Positions 18,259 to 26,288 of a stretch of 64,000 nt of DNA are shown piece by piece. The first letter of the stretch is position 1. Each line of letters starts with the position of its first letter. The DNA is taken from contig OX638377.1 of NCBI GenBank assembly GCA_951813615.1, forward strand, positions 2,790,001 through 2,854,000. The letters run 5' to 3'. Origin of the DNA: an uncultured Latescibacterota bacterium (GTDB lineage Bacteria; Latescibacterota; UBA2968; UBA8231). Both the position numbers and the translations under genes were made by a program. A model generated the notes under the pieces. That model saw only the letters and a list, made by a program, of their open reading frames with translations. It ran no database searches and was not told the origin of the DNA.

Positions 18259-19875
18259 TTACCCTTCCTCTGAGGACGAAGGGCCATCCTTGTTTATCTC
18301 TTCTAGATCCTGCGTCCATTGCTCCATGTGTTTTTTGGCCAAGTCGCGTCCCCCCATGCCGAACGCGATCGCCGCGGCAATGGCTGCTGAACCGAGAATG
18401 AGTCCAAAGGCGAGGGTAATGATCTCGTTGGCGATACCCATCTCCCTGAGCCCCATAAATAGAGCCAATGCCACAATCGCAACCCGGACGATAGTGCCGA
18501 GTATGCTGCCATAGGCTCTCCCTTTTCTGGACGCGATGCGACCGAACACAGACGCGAGGTAAAGCCCGAAACCAAAGATTACCGCGCCCAAGACGATCTT
18601 GCCGAACAGCAGCGTCAGCTTCACGAGCATGCCAGCCAGATCTTGAAATCCGAGCTGCGCGGTTGCCTCAATGGCAGAGAAGAGCAGTACGGCCACCATG
18701 GCGACATATCCCGCCAGTTGCGACGGCGGGCGCTCCAACGCAAGGGTCGCCTTCGCTGTTGTAGGGCGATCCTCAGCAGAAGTCGCCTCCGCGATGGAAG
18801 GCGAGCGCTCCTCAGCAACGGTCACCTCCGCGATGCCGAGGCGCTGTAGCAGCGCGTTGAAACCTATTTGCCTGAGCACATCGTCAACCACGCGAGCTAC
18901 TAATCGAGCCACCAGATAGCCGATGAGGAGGATGCCAGCGGCGACCAAAATAGACGGTACTGCCGCCAAGGCCCCTTCCAGCATGGAACTAGCGGGATCG
19001 GAGATAGCCTTGAAGTTTAGCGATTCGAGCGCAGCGATGGCCGAGATGACCAGGATGATTGCATAAGACAGCGTCCCGGCAAGCCCCGACAGACTTTCGA
19101 TCCCCAGTCCAGTCGCCAGTCCTACGCGACGGCCAAAATCGTTTACCCCGGTGGCGTCAAGGACATTGGTTACTACCTGCTGGACGATGCGCGCACCGAG
19201 CCAGCCGATTAGCATGATGAGAGCGGCAGCAAACAGGTTGGGCAGGAAACCAACTATTTTGGCCAGCATCTGCTGCACTGGCTGCAGCAATCCCTGCAAT
19301 CCCAAGGCATCCAAGACCGCCGGGAGTAGCACGAGAAACGTAAGCCAGTACACGAAGTTACCAATGGTCTGCGGTAACACACTTTCTGTCGTGGGCTCGA
19401 TTCCGGCCGGTTCAGCCAACCGTCGCTCGATATTGACTCGTGAAAGCACGCCCGTTACGACTCGCCGCAGTAAGCTGCCCGCGACCCAAGCAAGCAAAAG
19501 CAACACCGCGGCGCTCACCAACTTGGGCAGATAAACGAAGATCTGGTTCAGCATCCCGTTGAGCGGTTCGGTCAGTGCCGTCATGCCTAGTATCTGAAAG
19601 AAGGCAATGAGCACGAAGATCATCGCTAGGTAGAACACCGCTTTGCTGATCCAGCGTTCGGGATGGATATCCGCAGAAGCATCGCGGCCCATGACCAACC
19701 CGACTACTTTGTCATCCAGTCGCGTCTTGAGCAGAACCCGCCGGACGATCAAGGACACCAGATGAGCCACTAACCATCCGAGTACGAGTACGACGAAAGC
19801 CACGATAATATGGGCAAAGGGGGAAAAGTATTTCTCCCACCATTCCCACCTTTCAAGCAGGCTTGCTAGTTCCAT
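18259..19875 (-). CDS. CmpX-like mechanosensitive channel family protein (TM-helix repeats)
   Basis: Inner-membrane protein with several repeated units of the conserved transmembrane helix type seen in CmpX (SynCmpX, Pseudomonas CmpX), relatives of MscS that lack the usual beta domain. Units can be seen in VVLVLGWLVAHLVSLIVRRV, VLLLLAWVAGSLLRRVVTGV, ALIMLIGWLGARIVQQVVTN and GILLIGYLVARLVARVVDDV. Between the last two blocks is a threefold 13-aa repeat (IAEVTVAEERSPS, IAEATSAEDRPTT, AKATLALERPPSQ). I chose the ATG at 19875 because AAAGGA lies 6 nt upstream; a longer in-frame extension to 19944 lacks such support. It diverges from the sigma-54 activator gene. Confidence 0.85.
   Translation of the reverse strand: MELASLLERWEWWEKYFSPFAHIIVAFVVLVLGWLVAHLVSLIVRRVLLKTRLDDKVVGLVMGRDASADIHPERWISKAVFYLAMIFVLIAFFQILGMTALTEPLNGMLNQIFVYLPKLVSAAVLLLLAWVAGSLLRRVVTGVLSRVNIERRLAEPAGIEPTTESVLPQTIGNFVYWLTFLVLLPAVLDALGLQGLLQPVQQMLAKIVGFLPNLFAAALIMLIGWLGARIVQQVVTNVLDATGVNDFGRRVGLATGLGIESLSGLAGTLSYAIILVISAIAALESLNFKAISDPASSMLEGALAAVPSILVAAGILLIGYLVARLVARVVDDVLRQIGFNALLQRLGIAEVTVAEERSPSIAEATSAEDRPTTAKATLALERPPSQLAGYVAMVAVLLFSAIEATAQLGFQDLAGMLVKLTLLFGKIVLGAVIFGFGLYLASVFGRIASRKGRAYGSILGTIVRVAIVALALFMGLREMGIANEIITLAFGLILGSAAIAAAIAFGMGGRDLAKKHMEQWTQDLEEINKDGPSSSEEG
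18718..18834 (-). repeat. Degenerate 39-bp x 3 repeat inside the CmpX-like gene
   Basis: Three consecutive 13-codon units encode a soluble linker between membrane blocks, each following the pattern (I)AxxTxAxERP. The divergence between units suggests an old expansion. Confidence 0.6.
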
Positions 19876-20022
19876 AGCAATTCCTTTCTCTATGAGGGGT
19901 CCCTTTTCAGCCGTCAGGAGAAATGATAGCAAAGCCTGTGCCACTCTTTGGGTCCACGTCTCGGACTTCAGCTACTCTCCCTTTATATACTTTTGCATAG
20001 GCGATCCACCTAGGCCTATCGC

Positions 20023-20061
20023 TTGACAATCGAAATTGCGAGGACGACATTCTGTCGTCCT
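20023..20061 (+). promoter_or_regulatory. TTGACA box and perfect inverted repeat before the sigma-54 activator
   Basis: AGGACGACA-TTC-TGTCGTCCT (20041-20061) has perfect 9-bp arms and a 3-nt spacer, 37 nt upstream of the ATG at 20099. A TTGACA hexamer at 20023-20028 would put the -10 region inside the repeat. It could be an autoregulatory operator. A terminator is less likely because no T-run follows. Confidence 0.45.
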
Positions 20062-20098
20062 TGCTGGTCACTTTGACGTAGTGCGCAACATACCACCG

Positions 20099-21499
20099 AT
20101 GCATACCCCTTCTAGCCCAGTAGCCTATGCGCCTTTGCCAGACAGAGTGTTCGTTGCCGATAGCAACCCGAAACACCTAGCAGTCGTGACTCAAATCCTA
20201 CGGGAGAGCGGTTGTGATGAAGTTGTCGAAGCCACGGATGCCACCGTCGCCGAGCGGCTGCTCAAAACCCAGTCTCCGGACGTGGCGGTCATAGATATCA
20301 AGATGCCGGGCGGTATGCAGTTGCTACGCACAGCCATCAGACTGACTCCACCACTGCCGGTAGTCATCTTCACCTCTTATACAACTGTAAAACAAGCCGT
20401 CCAAGCTATGCGGCTAGGGGCCGTCGATTACGTGATCAAACCGGTCGATGCCAATGACCTGCTGACGGCCGTACATCGCGCCCTCGAACGCAAGCGGATG
20501 CTTGCCCCTAGCTCTGCCGAACAGGTGGACGCGAGGACGGGATTCGGCGGATTGCTGGGGACCTCTAGTGCGATGCAGGGGGTCTTTGATCAAATTCGCC
20601 GTGCAGCACCCTTCAAGTCGACGGTTCTGATCACGGGCGAAAGCGGTACCGGAAAAGAGTTGGTGGCAAGCGCCATTCACGCACTCAGCGCTGTGAACAA
20701 TGGGCCGTTCGTTGCCATCAACTGCTCGGCTCTGCCACTGGAGCTAGCCGAAAGCGAGCTGTTCGGACACGAGAAAGGTTCCTTTACTGGGGCTACCCAA
20801 GCTCAGAAGGGGCTTTTTGAAGCAGCCCATGACGGGACCCTCTTCCTCGACGAGATCGGGGACTTGGAGATGCAGGTGCAGACGAAACTATTGCGCGTGC
20901 TAGAGGAACAGAAAATCCGACGCTTAGGAGCAACCCAATTGATCGATGCCAACGTGCGCGTCGTCATCGCCTCGAATGCGGATCTAACGGCAGCAGTCAG
21001 AAGGGGGAATTTCCGCGAAGACCTATACTACCGCCTCAACGTCATCCGCATTTCCGTCCCTCCCCTCAGAGATCGCAAGTCGGATATCCCTCTACTGGTG
21101 CGGACTTTCGTCGAACGTTTCGCGGATCAAAACGGAATTATCCCCGTCGAAATAGCGGATCAGTGTCTCGACCGCATGGCCGAATATGACTGGCCGGGGA
21201 ACGTCAGAGAGTTAAAAAACGCCGTCGAGCGTCTGGTGATCTATGCCGCAGACCGCAACGCGGCAATCGGCGAGCAAGACATCGAGTCCATTTTGCCAAT
21301 TGCTCCGCCAGACGATTCAGAATCTCAGAGGCCGGATTTCGTACCGAGGAGACTGGACGAAGTTGAAAGAGAGATGATTTTGGATACGCTCATGCACACC
21401 GGCGGCAACCGCACTCAAGGTGCCGCAATTCTAGGCATCAGTTTGCGCACGCTCCAGCGAAAACTCATACAATACGGCGTCCCCCCGCAGAAAATCTAA
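20099..21499 (+). CDS. Sigma-54-dependent response regulator (REC-AAA+-HTH)
   Basis: NtrC-family transcriptional activator. From the ATG at 20099, residues ~15-125 are a receiver domain with the phosphoacceptor Asp66 in VIDIKMPG and a Lys in YVIKPVD. Residues ~150-385 are the AAA+ domain with Walker A GESGTGKE (180-187), the sigma-54 contact loop GSFTGA (usual form GAFTGA) and Walker B TLFLDEIGDL. A Fis-type helix-turn-helix closes the protein (GNRTQGAAILGISLRTLQRK). A TTG-initiated extension to 20036 is possible but would run through the inverted repeat. No partner histidine kinase is present in the window, and no -24/-12 promoter was recognised nearby. Confidence 0.92.
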   Translation: MHTPSSPVAYAPLPDRVFVADSNPKHLAVVTQILRESGCDEVVEATDATVAERLLKTQSPDVAVIDIKMPGGMQLLRTAIRLTPPLPVVIFTSYTTVKQAVQAMRLGAVDYVIKPVDANDLLTAVHRALERKRMLAPSSAEQVDARTGFGGLLGTSSAMQGVFDQIRRAAPFKSTVLITGESGTGKELVASAIHALSAVNNGPFVAINCSALPLELAESELFGHEKGSFTGATQAQKGLFEAAHDGTLFLDEIGDLEMQVQTKLLRVLEEQKIRRLGATQLIDANVRVVIASNADLTAAVRRGNFREDLYYRLNVIRISVPPLRDRKSDIPLLVRTFVERFADQNGIIPVEIADQCLDRMAEYDWPGNVRELKNAVERLVIYAADRNAAIGEQDIESILPIAPPDDSESQRPDFVPRRLDEVEREMILDTLMHTGGNRTQGAAILGISLRTLQRKLIQYGVPPQKI

Positions 21500-21566
21500 G
21501 CCCCCCTCCTCGTTCGCTTACACGTCATCGTGTCGTTAGCTACGACATCGTGTCATTATGCTATGA

Positions 21567-21674
21567 GCGATAGCTTTGGGCGATGCGGTATGAGCCCGAC
21601 CTCCACGCCTAGCCCCTTTGCTTGGCCAAGCCGACCCGCTCCGCAAGCAGTTCGTCGGTTTCGGCCTCAAGTAA
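21567..21674 (-). pseudogene. Remnants of class V aminotransferase C-terminus (piece 2) and of a brnA 3' end
   Basis: On the minus strand, 21609-21674 reads LLEAETDELLAERVGLAKQR, then G and a stop. The intact aminotransferase ends LLESEIDELLAALNSLAKQR, so 14 of these 20 residues match. Immediately beside it on the plus strand, 21567-21593 ends in LGDAV-stop. The DNA at 21574-21620 matches the brnA stop region (about 40 of 50 bases by eye, with 10113-10153). The aminotransferase similarity begins exactly where piece 1 (9654-9710) stops. Confidence 0.7.
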
Positions 21675-21692
21675 GACCGCGTAAGCGCCCGA

Positions 21693-23963
21693 TTACTCAA
21701 TCAAGACCGGCTCGCTCGCATGGACGAACAGCACATCGTTTGCCCCATGGTAGCACTGAAGGGCTTGCTTGGCTTCGCCCGATTTGACGTCGTCATCGGT
21801 CAGGCCAGCGATGACCAAATCGGCTTTAGAAGATCGGAGGATCACCTCCTGTTCAAGGGCTTCACGGGTCGCGCAAGGAACCGACGTCACATTCTGCCTA
21901 GAGATCGGCAGCCGTCCCTCCGTCATCAACCTAGACAGCTTGTTTGTCTCGCGCTCTCCGTTTCCGTTTCCAGAGTCAAAGCACGCATAAAGTCGGATCT
22001 CCGCGTGTCTCCACTCCCGATGCCCCACGATGATGTATGCCAAAAGCAGCATCAGCGGAGCGTTGACCAGATTCTCCTCGGTTACCCACAGGTGGATCGA
22101 GGAGCGATAGCCGAAGCGGTAGTTCGTCGAGCGCAGGATCAAGACATTGAACATTGATTCCGTTGCAAGCTGTGCGCCCTGCACGGTCTCTTCGATCTCT
22201 TCGGGATGCTCTTTGTTGAATTCGAGCAGAACGCAGTTGTTGGGCAAGCCCGAGATCCCTGGCATCTGGAGCGTCTGCGCCAGCGCCGTCTGGAACGAAG
22301 AACAAATTAGCGAATCCACGAAAATACCCGCCCCGCTGACCTCGGTCCGCTCGATCAGCTTGCCCACCTGCATGCGGGCTTCGATCTCTTTGGTGAACGA
22401 GTATTCTCCCTGAAAGAACTGAATGAAGTGCCCAAACCCATGCCGATGGCTAATCCAGCGCAACAGGTCGAAGTGCCCCAATCGGCGTTCGCCGAAACGG
22501 GTCACCGCGACAATCGAGGGCCGCCAGCCCCCTTCCGATTTCACCACGCGGTTCTTCTGCAATGAGATCTGCAGCCGGCGCGTCAGTTGGAACATCGTCC
22601 CTTGGAAAATCGCCGTCAGATCGCGCTCTCCCTGCCGCGAGCGTCGCAGTCCGAAGTAAGTCGCCACCATGAGAGAGATCGCTACAAGTGCGTACAGCAC
22701 GTTCATTTGGATCATCATCAGACCGCACATTACCGCGCCCACCAGCGACAGATACCAGCGCGAATGGAAGGTAGGACGATACGACGGATTGCCGGCGAAA
22801 TATTCGAGGAACGACACCGAGCAAAGGGCCCCGTAGGTCACCATGAAGAACATGCTGAGAATGTGGGCGATAAAGTCAATGTCTCCCGCAGCGACGAATG
22901 CGATCGCAATGACACTCGATACGCAAGTCGCAGACACCGGCTCCTGTGCCTTGCCCCAGCCTTTTGCCAGCAGGCGATTCAGTTTTGGCACGGGCAGCAC
23001 GTTGTCGCGCGCTAGCGCTTGCAGGGTTCTAGGCGCGACGAGGATCGAACCAAGGGCCGATGACAAGGCGGCAGCACCCAGCCCTATGTAGATGGCCGGC
23101 CCCCACAAGGCGATCTGCACCATGATGAATTGGTCGGCAGCAAGCGCTTCTGGCGTCGCGCTCTGGGCGAGCTTGATCGCGACCAACGCGTATATGACCA
23201 TGCCCACGAGCGTCGCGCCGATTATCCCGAGTGGGATGCTCTTCTGGGGATTCTTAAGGTCGCCGGAAAGTCCCAAACCCGCGATCATGCCCGTAAAGGC
23301 CGGGAAGCATGTTGCGAAGACGAGACCGAAGGCATCTCCACCTTCAATGCGAGCGGTCAGATGAAACCCGTCGGGACGGATCGACTCGGGAGCCTGCCCT
23401 AAGAGGAATGCGGCAATCGACACCCCCAAAATCACGCAGACGATCCACAGTGCCCTAACGCCGAGGCCAGCACCTTTGATGAGCATCAGTACGGCCAGCA
23501 AGACTGTACAAGGCAAGCTCACCCAACGCGGATCGGCGTCCACGGCGTACGTCGCAGCAATCCATTCGTAAGCAGGCGCAAATGCTTCTGCGAAGGCGAC
23601 CAAGTAGAAGGCGACCGAAATCGCTTGCGAGAGGTACAGCGCGATCCCGATGGAACCGCCGATACTAGTGCCAAAGGAGCGGCTGACAATGTAGTACGCG
23701 CCGCCGCCGGCCACGCGGCGGTTCGTGGCGATCTCGGATACGGCCAAGACCGTGGGAATGGTCACCAGATGCCCGATAACGATGATCATGAGGCTGCCCC
23801 AAAGGCCGACATGCGCAACCGCGTAGCCGAATCGCAGAAAGAGGATCGCGCCGAGGATCGTGCTAATTGACGCGAGAAAAACAGGCGCGGTGCCAAAGCC
23901 GTGCCCCACTTGGGAAGATTCAGCGGGGCTACCTGTAGCCGGTCCAGTCTGTTGTGAGGTCAA
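21693..23963 (-). CDS. APC/SLC12-like cation-chloride or amino-acid cotransporter
   Basis: 756-aa transporter of the APC superfamily. The first ~470 residues form about twelve membrane segments, beginning with FLASISTILGAILFLRFGYA, which is closer to eukaryotic-type cation-chloride cotransporters (SLC12) than to amino-acid permeases. The last ~280 residues are a soluble domain like the SLC12 C-terminus, with a universal-stress-like end (VILRSSKADLVIAGLTDDDV). The start appears to be TTG at 23963, overlapping the stop of the aminotransferase gene as TTGA, with AAAGGAG about 10 nt before it, so translation is probably coupled. Transport of K+/Na+/Cl- is inference; amino acids remain possible. 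Confidence 0.85.
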   Translation of the reverse strand: MTSQQTGPATGSPAESSQVGHGFGTAPVFLASISTILGAILFLRFGYAVAHVGLWGSLMIIVIGHLVTIPTVLAVSEIATNRRVAGGGAYYIVSRSFGTSIGGSIGIALYLSQAISVAFYLVAFAEAFAPAYEWIAATYAVDADPRWVSLPCTVLLAVLMLIKGAGLGVRALWIVCVILGVSIAAFLLGQAPESIRPDGFHLTARIEGGDAFGLVFATCFPAFTGMIAGLGLSGDLKNPQKSIPLGIIGATLVGMVIYALVAIKLAQSATPEALAADQFIMVQIALWGPAIYIGLGAAALSSALGSILVAPRTLQALARDNVLPVPKLNRLLAKGWGKAQEPVSATCVSSVIAIAFVAAGDIDFIAHILSMFFMVTYGALCSVSFLEYFAGNPSYRPTFHSRWYLSLVGAVMCGLMMIQMNVLYALVAISLMVATYFGLRRSRQGERDLTAIFQGTMFQLTRRLQISLQKNRVVKSEGGWRPSIVAVTRFGERRLGHFDLLRWISHRHGFGHFIQFFQGEYSFTKEIEARMQVGKLIERTEVSGAGIFVDSLICSSFQTALAQTLQMPGISGLPNNCVLLEFNKEHPEEIEETVQGAQLATESMFNVLILRSTNYRFGYRSSIHLWVTEENLVNAPLMLLLAYIIVGHREWRHAEIRLYACFDSGNGNGERETNKLSRLMTEGRLPISRQNVTSVPCATREALEQEVILRSSKADLVIAGLTDDDVKSGEAKQALQCYHGANDVLFVHASEPVLIE

Positions 23964-25138
23964 CGGGTCTTGCTCCTTTGCTTGGCCAAGCTATTCAGCG
24001 CTGCGAGCAGTTCGTCGATTTCGGATTCGAGTAAGAAAAAAGTGATGCTGGCGCGCAAGCCCTCGCGCCCGTGCGGCAGCGGCTTGATGACCATGTTCCA
24101 CTCCTCGCGGAGCACTTGGCTCAATTCCTCTCCCTTCCAGCCCGCCAGGCCAAAGCTGACCAGCGCCGCAGACCGCTGCGGAGAGCGCGGAGTATAAAGC
24201 ACCGCGCCTGGAATCTGCGTCAACCCCTCCTTCAGCCGCCCGGCCAACGCCACCGTCCGCGCCCAGATCGCCTCCAGCCCGATGGCCGACAAGTACTCAA
24301 CAGCAAAGGCCCAAGCCAATACTAGCGGCCAACACCAAGGACCGTACTGAAAGCGCTCAGCCGTCTCGCGCAGCGCGAAGGTGTCCGCCACCGGATCCAA
24401 CCACTGTTCCGCTCGCCCGCCGGCATAGCGCACCTGCACCGCGTCGAGAGCTTCCTGCCGCACGTAGAGCAACCCCGCGGCATACGGCGCGTACATCCAC
24501 TTATAGGAGAGCAAACCGGCAAAATCGCATCCCAGCGCGTGCAAGTCCAAAGGGTACAGCCCCGCCGAATGGGCCAGATCCAAAAAGCTGCGCACCCCCC
24601 GCGCCCTTGCTGCCGCGCAAATCCGCTCCACTGGCAGGCGGAACCCCAAGTCCGTCGTCACATGGCTCAGAGCCACCAGCTTGGTCCGCTCTCCTAGCCG
24701 CTCCTCCACAGCCTGCACCTGCCCATCGTCGTCGTCAATCAGCGGCACCTTCACCACCTCGACCCCGTACAAATCCCGCAAGTGCAGAGCCGGTAAAAGC
24801 AGCGCCGCTTCCTCATCCGCGCTGATCACAATCTCGTCCCCAGCCGCCCACTCCATCCCCCGCACCACCGTCTGAAATCCCTCGCTGACCCCCCGCATCA
24901 ATGCCAATTCCCCAGCCGCCACGCCAAAAAACTGCGCCAGCCGCTCCATCGCCTCCTTGCGCCGGGGATACTCCTCCTCGGGATAGACGATGTGCAAAGG
25001 CCCTCGCCGCACCATCTCTTCCGTCCACCGCGTGTACTCAGCGGCCACCGGCACCGGCGTGATACTCACGCCCCCATTCTGGAACCACGTGTACTGCTCT
25101 AGCGCGGGGAAGTCGCGGCGAATTGCTTGGATATCCAC
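23960..25138 (-). CDS. Class V-fold PLP-dependent aminotransferase/cysteine desulfurase-like enzyme
   Basis: Fold-type I PLP enzyme related to class V aminotransferases. The PLP-binding Lys is Lys213 in SYKWMYAPYAAG. The cofactor-contacting Asp187 lies in SFLDLAHSAG, and ALSHVTTDLGFRLPV precedes it. The 392-aa length is normal. The start codon is GTG at 25138 with AGAGGAC upstream. The exact reaction (isopenicillin-N-epimerase-like, kynureninase-like or aminotransferase) cannot be resolved. The 3' end supplies the ribosome-binding site of the following transporter gene. Two decayed copies of its C-terminus lie 2 and 14 kb away. Confidence 0.88.
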   Translation of the reverse strand: MDIQAIRRDFPALEQYTWFQNGGVSITPVPVAAEYTRWTEEMVRRGPLHIVYPEEEYPRRKEAMERLAQFFGVAAGELALMRGVSEGFQTVVRGMEWAAGDEIVISADEEAALLLPALHLRDLYGVEVVKVPLIDDDDGQVQAVEERLGERTKLVALSHVTTDLGFRLPVERICAAARARGVRSFLDLAHSAGLYPLDLHALGCDFAGLLSYKWMYAPYAAGLLYVRQEALDAVQVRYAGGRAEQWLDPVADTFALRETAERFQYGPWCWPLVLAWAFAVEYLSAIGLEAIWARTVALAGRLKEGLTQIPGAVLYTPRSPQRSAALVSFGLAGWKGEELSQVLREEWNMVIKPLPHGREGLRASITFFLLESEIDELLAALNSLAKQRSKTR

Positions 25139-25228
25139 TATCGTGTCCTCTGGGCTATCGTTCTTATTTCTAGACCGCTACTACCAGCCACAATTTGCCT
25201 TCTTGGTCTTGCCAATTAGCCAATTCCA

Positions 25229-26167
25229 TTAACTGTCTACCTTGGTTTTAGCCATAGCAGCAACTTTCTCGGCAGCTTCATCGGAGAGATTTTCAAGCAT
25301 GTCCGTCTTGCCAATGACACCCAAAAAGTCCTTCTCGGATAGTATTTGAATCGACTGCCCTTTGACGATTAGGTCTTCCGCCTTTCGGTGCTTGGTGCTT
25401 TTGTCGTATCCTCCTGCGAGCTTTTCCTTGTCTTGTACACCGACAACTAACATGGTCGTCTTTTTGTTTACGTTTCCATGGACTTGACATCCCATTTTGG
25501 CAGCCCATTCTGCCGCATCGCGGCGCGGTACTATCAGTGCCCCGGTGAATACTATATGCTCCCCATACATAGGGCCTTCTATATTAGCGTCGGGAATAGT
25601 ATTAGCAGAATTAGTAGATGGAAAAATGGACTGCTTAACTCTCTTTATCCACCCATCAATATCCAGTCCGGTTTCGTCGCAAGCCCTCAAAACGATCTCT
25701 ACGGCGGCTCTTGCATCCTCTAGGGCGTCGTGGTGCTTAAAGGTTATTCCTAGGTCGCTGGCCACAGTTTTTAATCCATACCCCGCGCGGGCATAACGGT
25801 CTGGCCAAGCCCTTCGAGCAATACGGGCACTGTCTAGCCAAGTCGCTTGGGGAGGGTCAAGGTCGTACTTCTCTGCCGCCCACTCAATGGCTACTCGGTC
25901 AAAAGATGTGTGAGAAACCACAATAAGGTCAGCCATTCGGCGGTATAGCTCGTCACGTATTTGGGGAAACGTAGGAGCGTCACTCACCATTTCCTCGGAG
26001 ATACCATGTAGCTTCACGTTCCACCCATCAAACCAGTCCTCTGGGTTGACTATAGTGCTCCAAGTATCCACGATGGAGCCATTTTTAACCGTTACAAGCC
26101 CTACTTGGCAGATACTCTCTCTGTCCCAGTTGGCGGTTTCTACATCAATACAGGCAAAGTCAAGCAC
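25229..26167 (-). CDS. DEDDh 3'-5' exonuclease with BRCT domain
   Basis: 312-aa DnaQ-like exonuclease. Catalytic residues are visible as Asp8 and Glu10 (IDVETAN), Asp90 (SHTSFDRVA), and His146 with Asp151 (HHDALEDAR), the DEDDh pattern. Residues ~200-288 form a BRCT domain (MYGEHIVFTGALIVPRRDAA, KTTMLVVG). This pairing occurs in stand-alone exonucleases linked to DNA repair or processing. The start is GTG at 26167 with a strong AGGAGG 8 nt upstream. GC content is visibly lower than in the flanking genes. It follows the PD-(D/E)XK gene on the same strand with a 121-nt gap. Confidence 0.88.
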   Translation of the reverse strand: MLDFACIDVETANWDRESICQVGLVTVKNGSIVDTWSTIVNPEDWFDGWNVKLHGISEEMVSDAPTFPQIRDELYRRMADLIVVSHTSFDRVAIEWAAEKYDLDPPQATWLDSARIARRAWPDRYARAGYGLKTVASDLGITFKHHDALEDARAAVEIVLRACDETGLDIDGWIKRVKQSIFPSTNSANTIPDANIEGPMYGEHIVFTGALIVPRRDAAEWAAKMGCQVHGNVNKKTTMLVVGVQDKEKLAGGYDKSTKHRKAEDLIVKGQSIQILSEKDFLGVIGKTDMLENLSDEAAEKVAAMAKTKVDS

Positions 26168-26288
26168 AATAAAATCCTCCTATTGGTTGGCGACACTACC
26201 CAAGGCGCAAGACGTCGTCGCGCCTACGAGGCGGCGCGGATTTCAATTTCCTGTTAATGGCATGGTTTTTATATACAGGCGATTTCGC

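Noticed and set aside
19907..20176. 89-codon minus-strand frame opposite the sigma-54 activator start
   Set aside because: It overlaps the receiver domain of the activator and the start region of the CmpX-like gene, and has no recognisable features.
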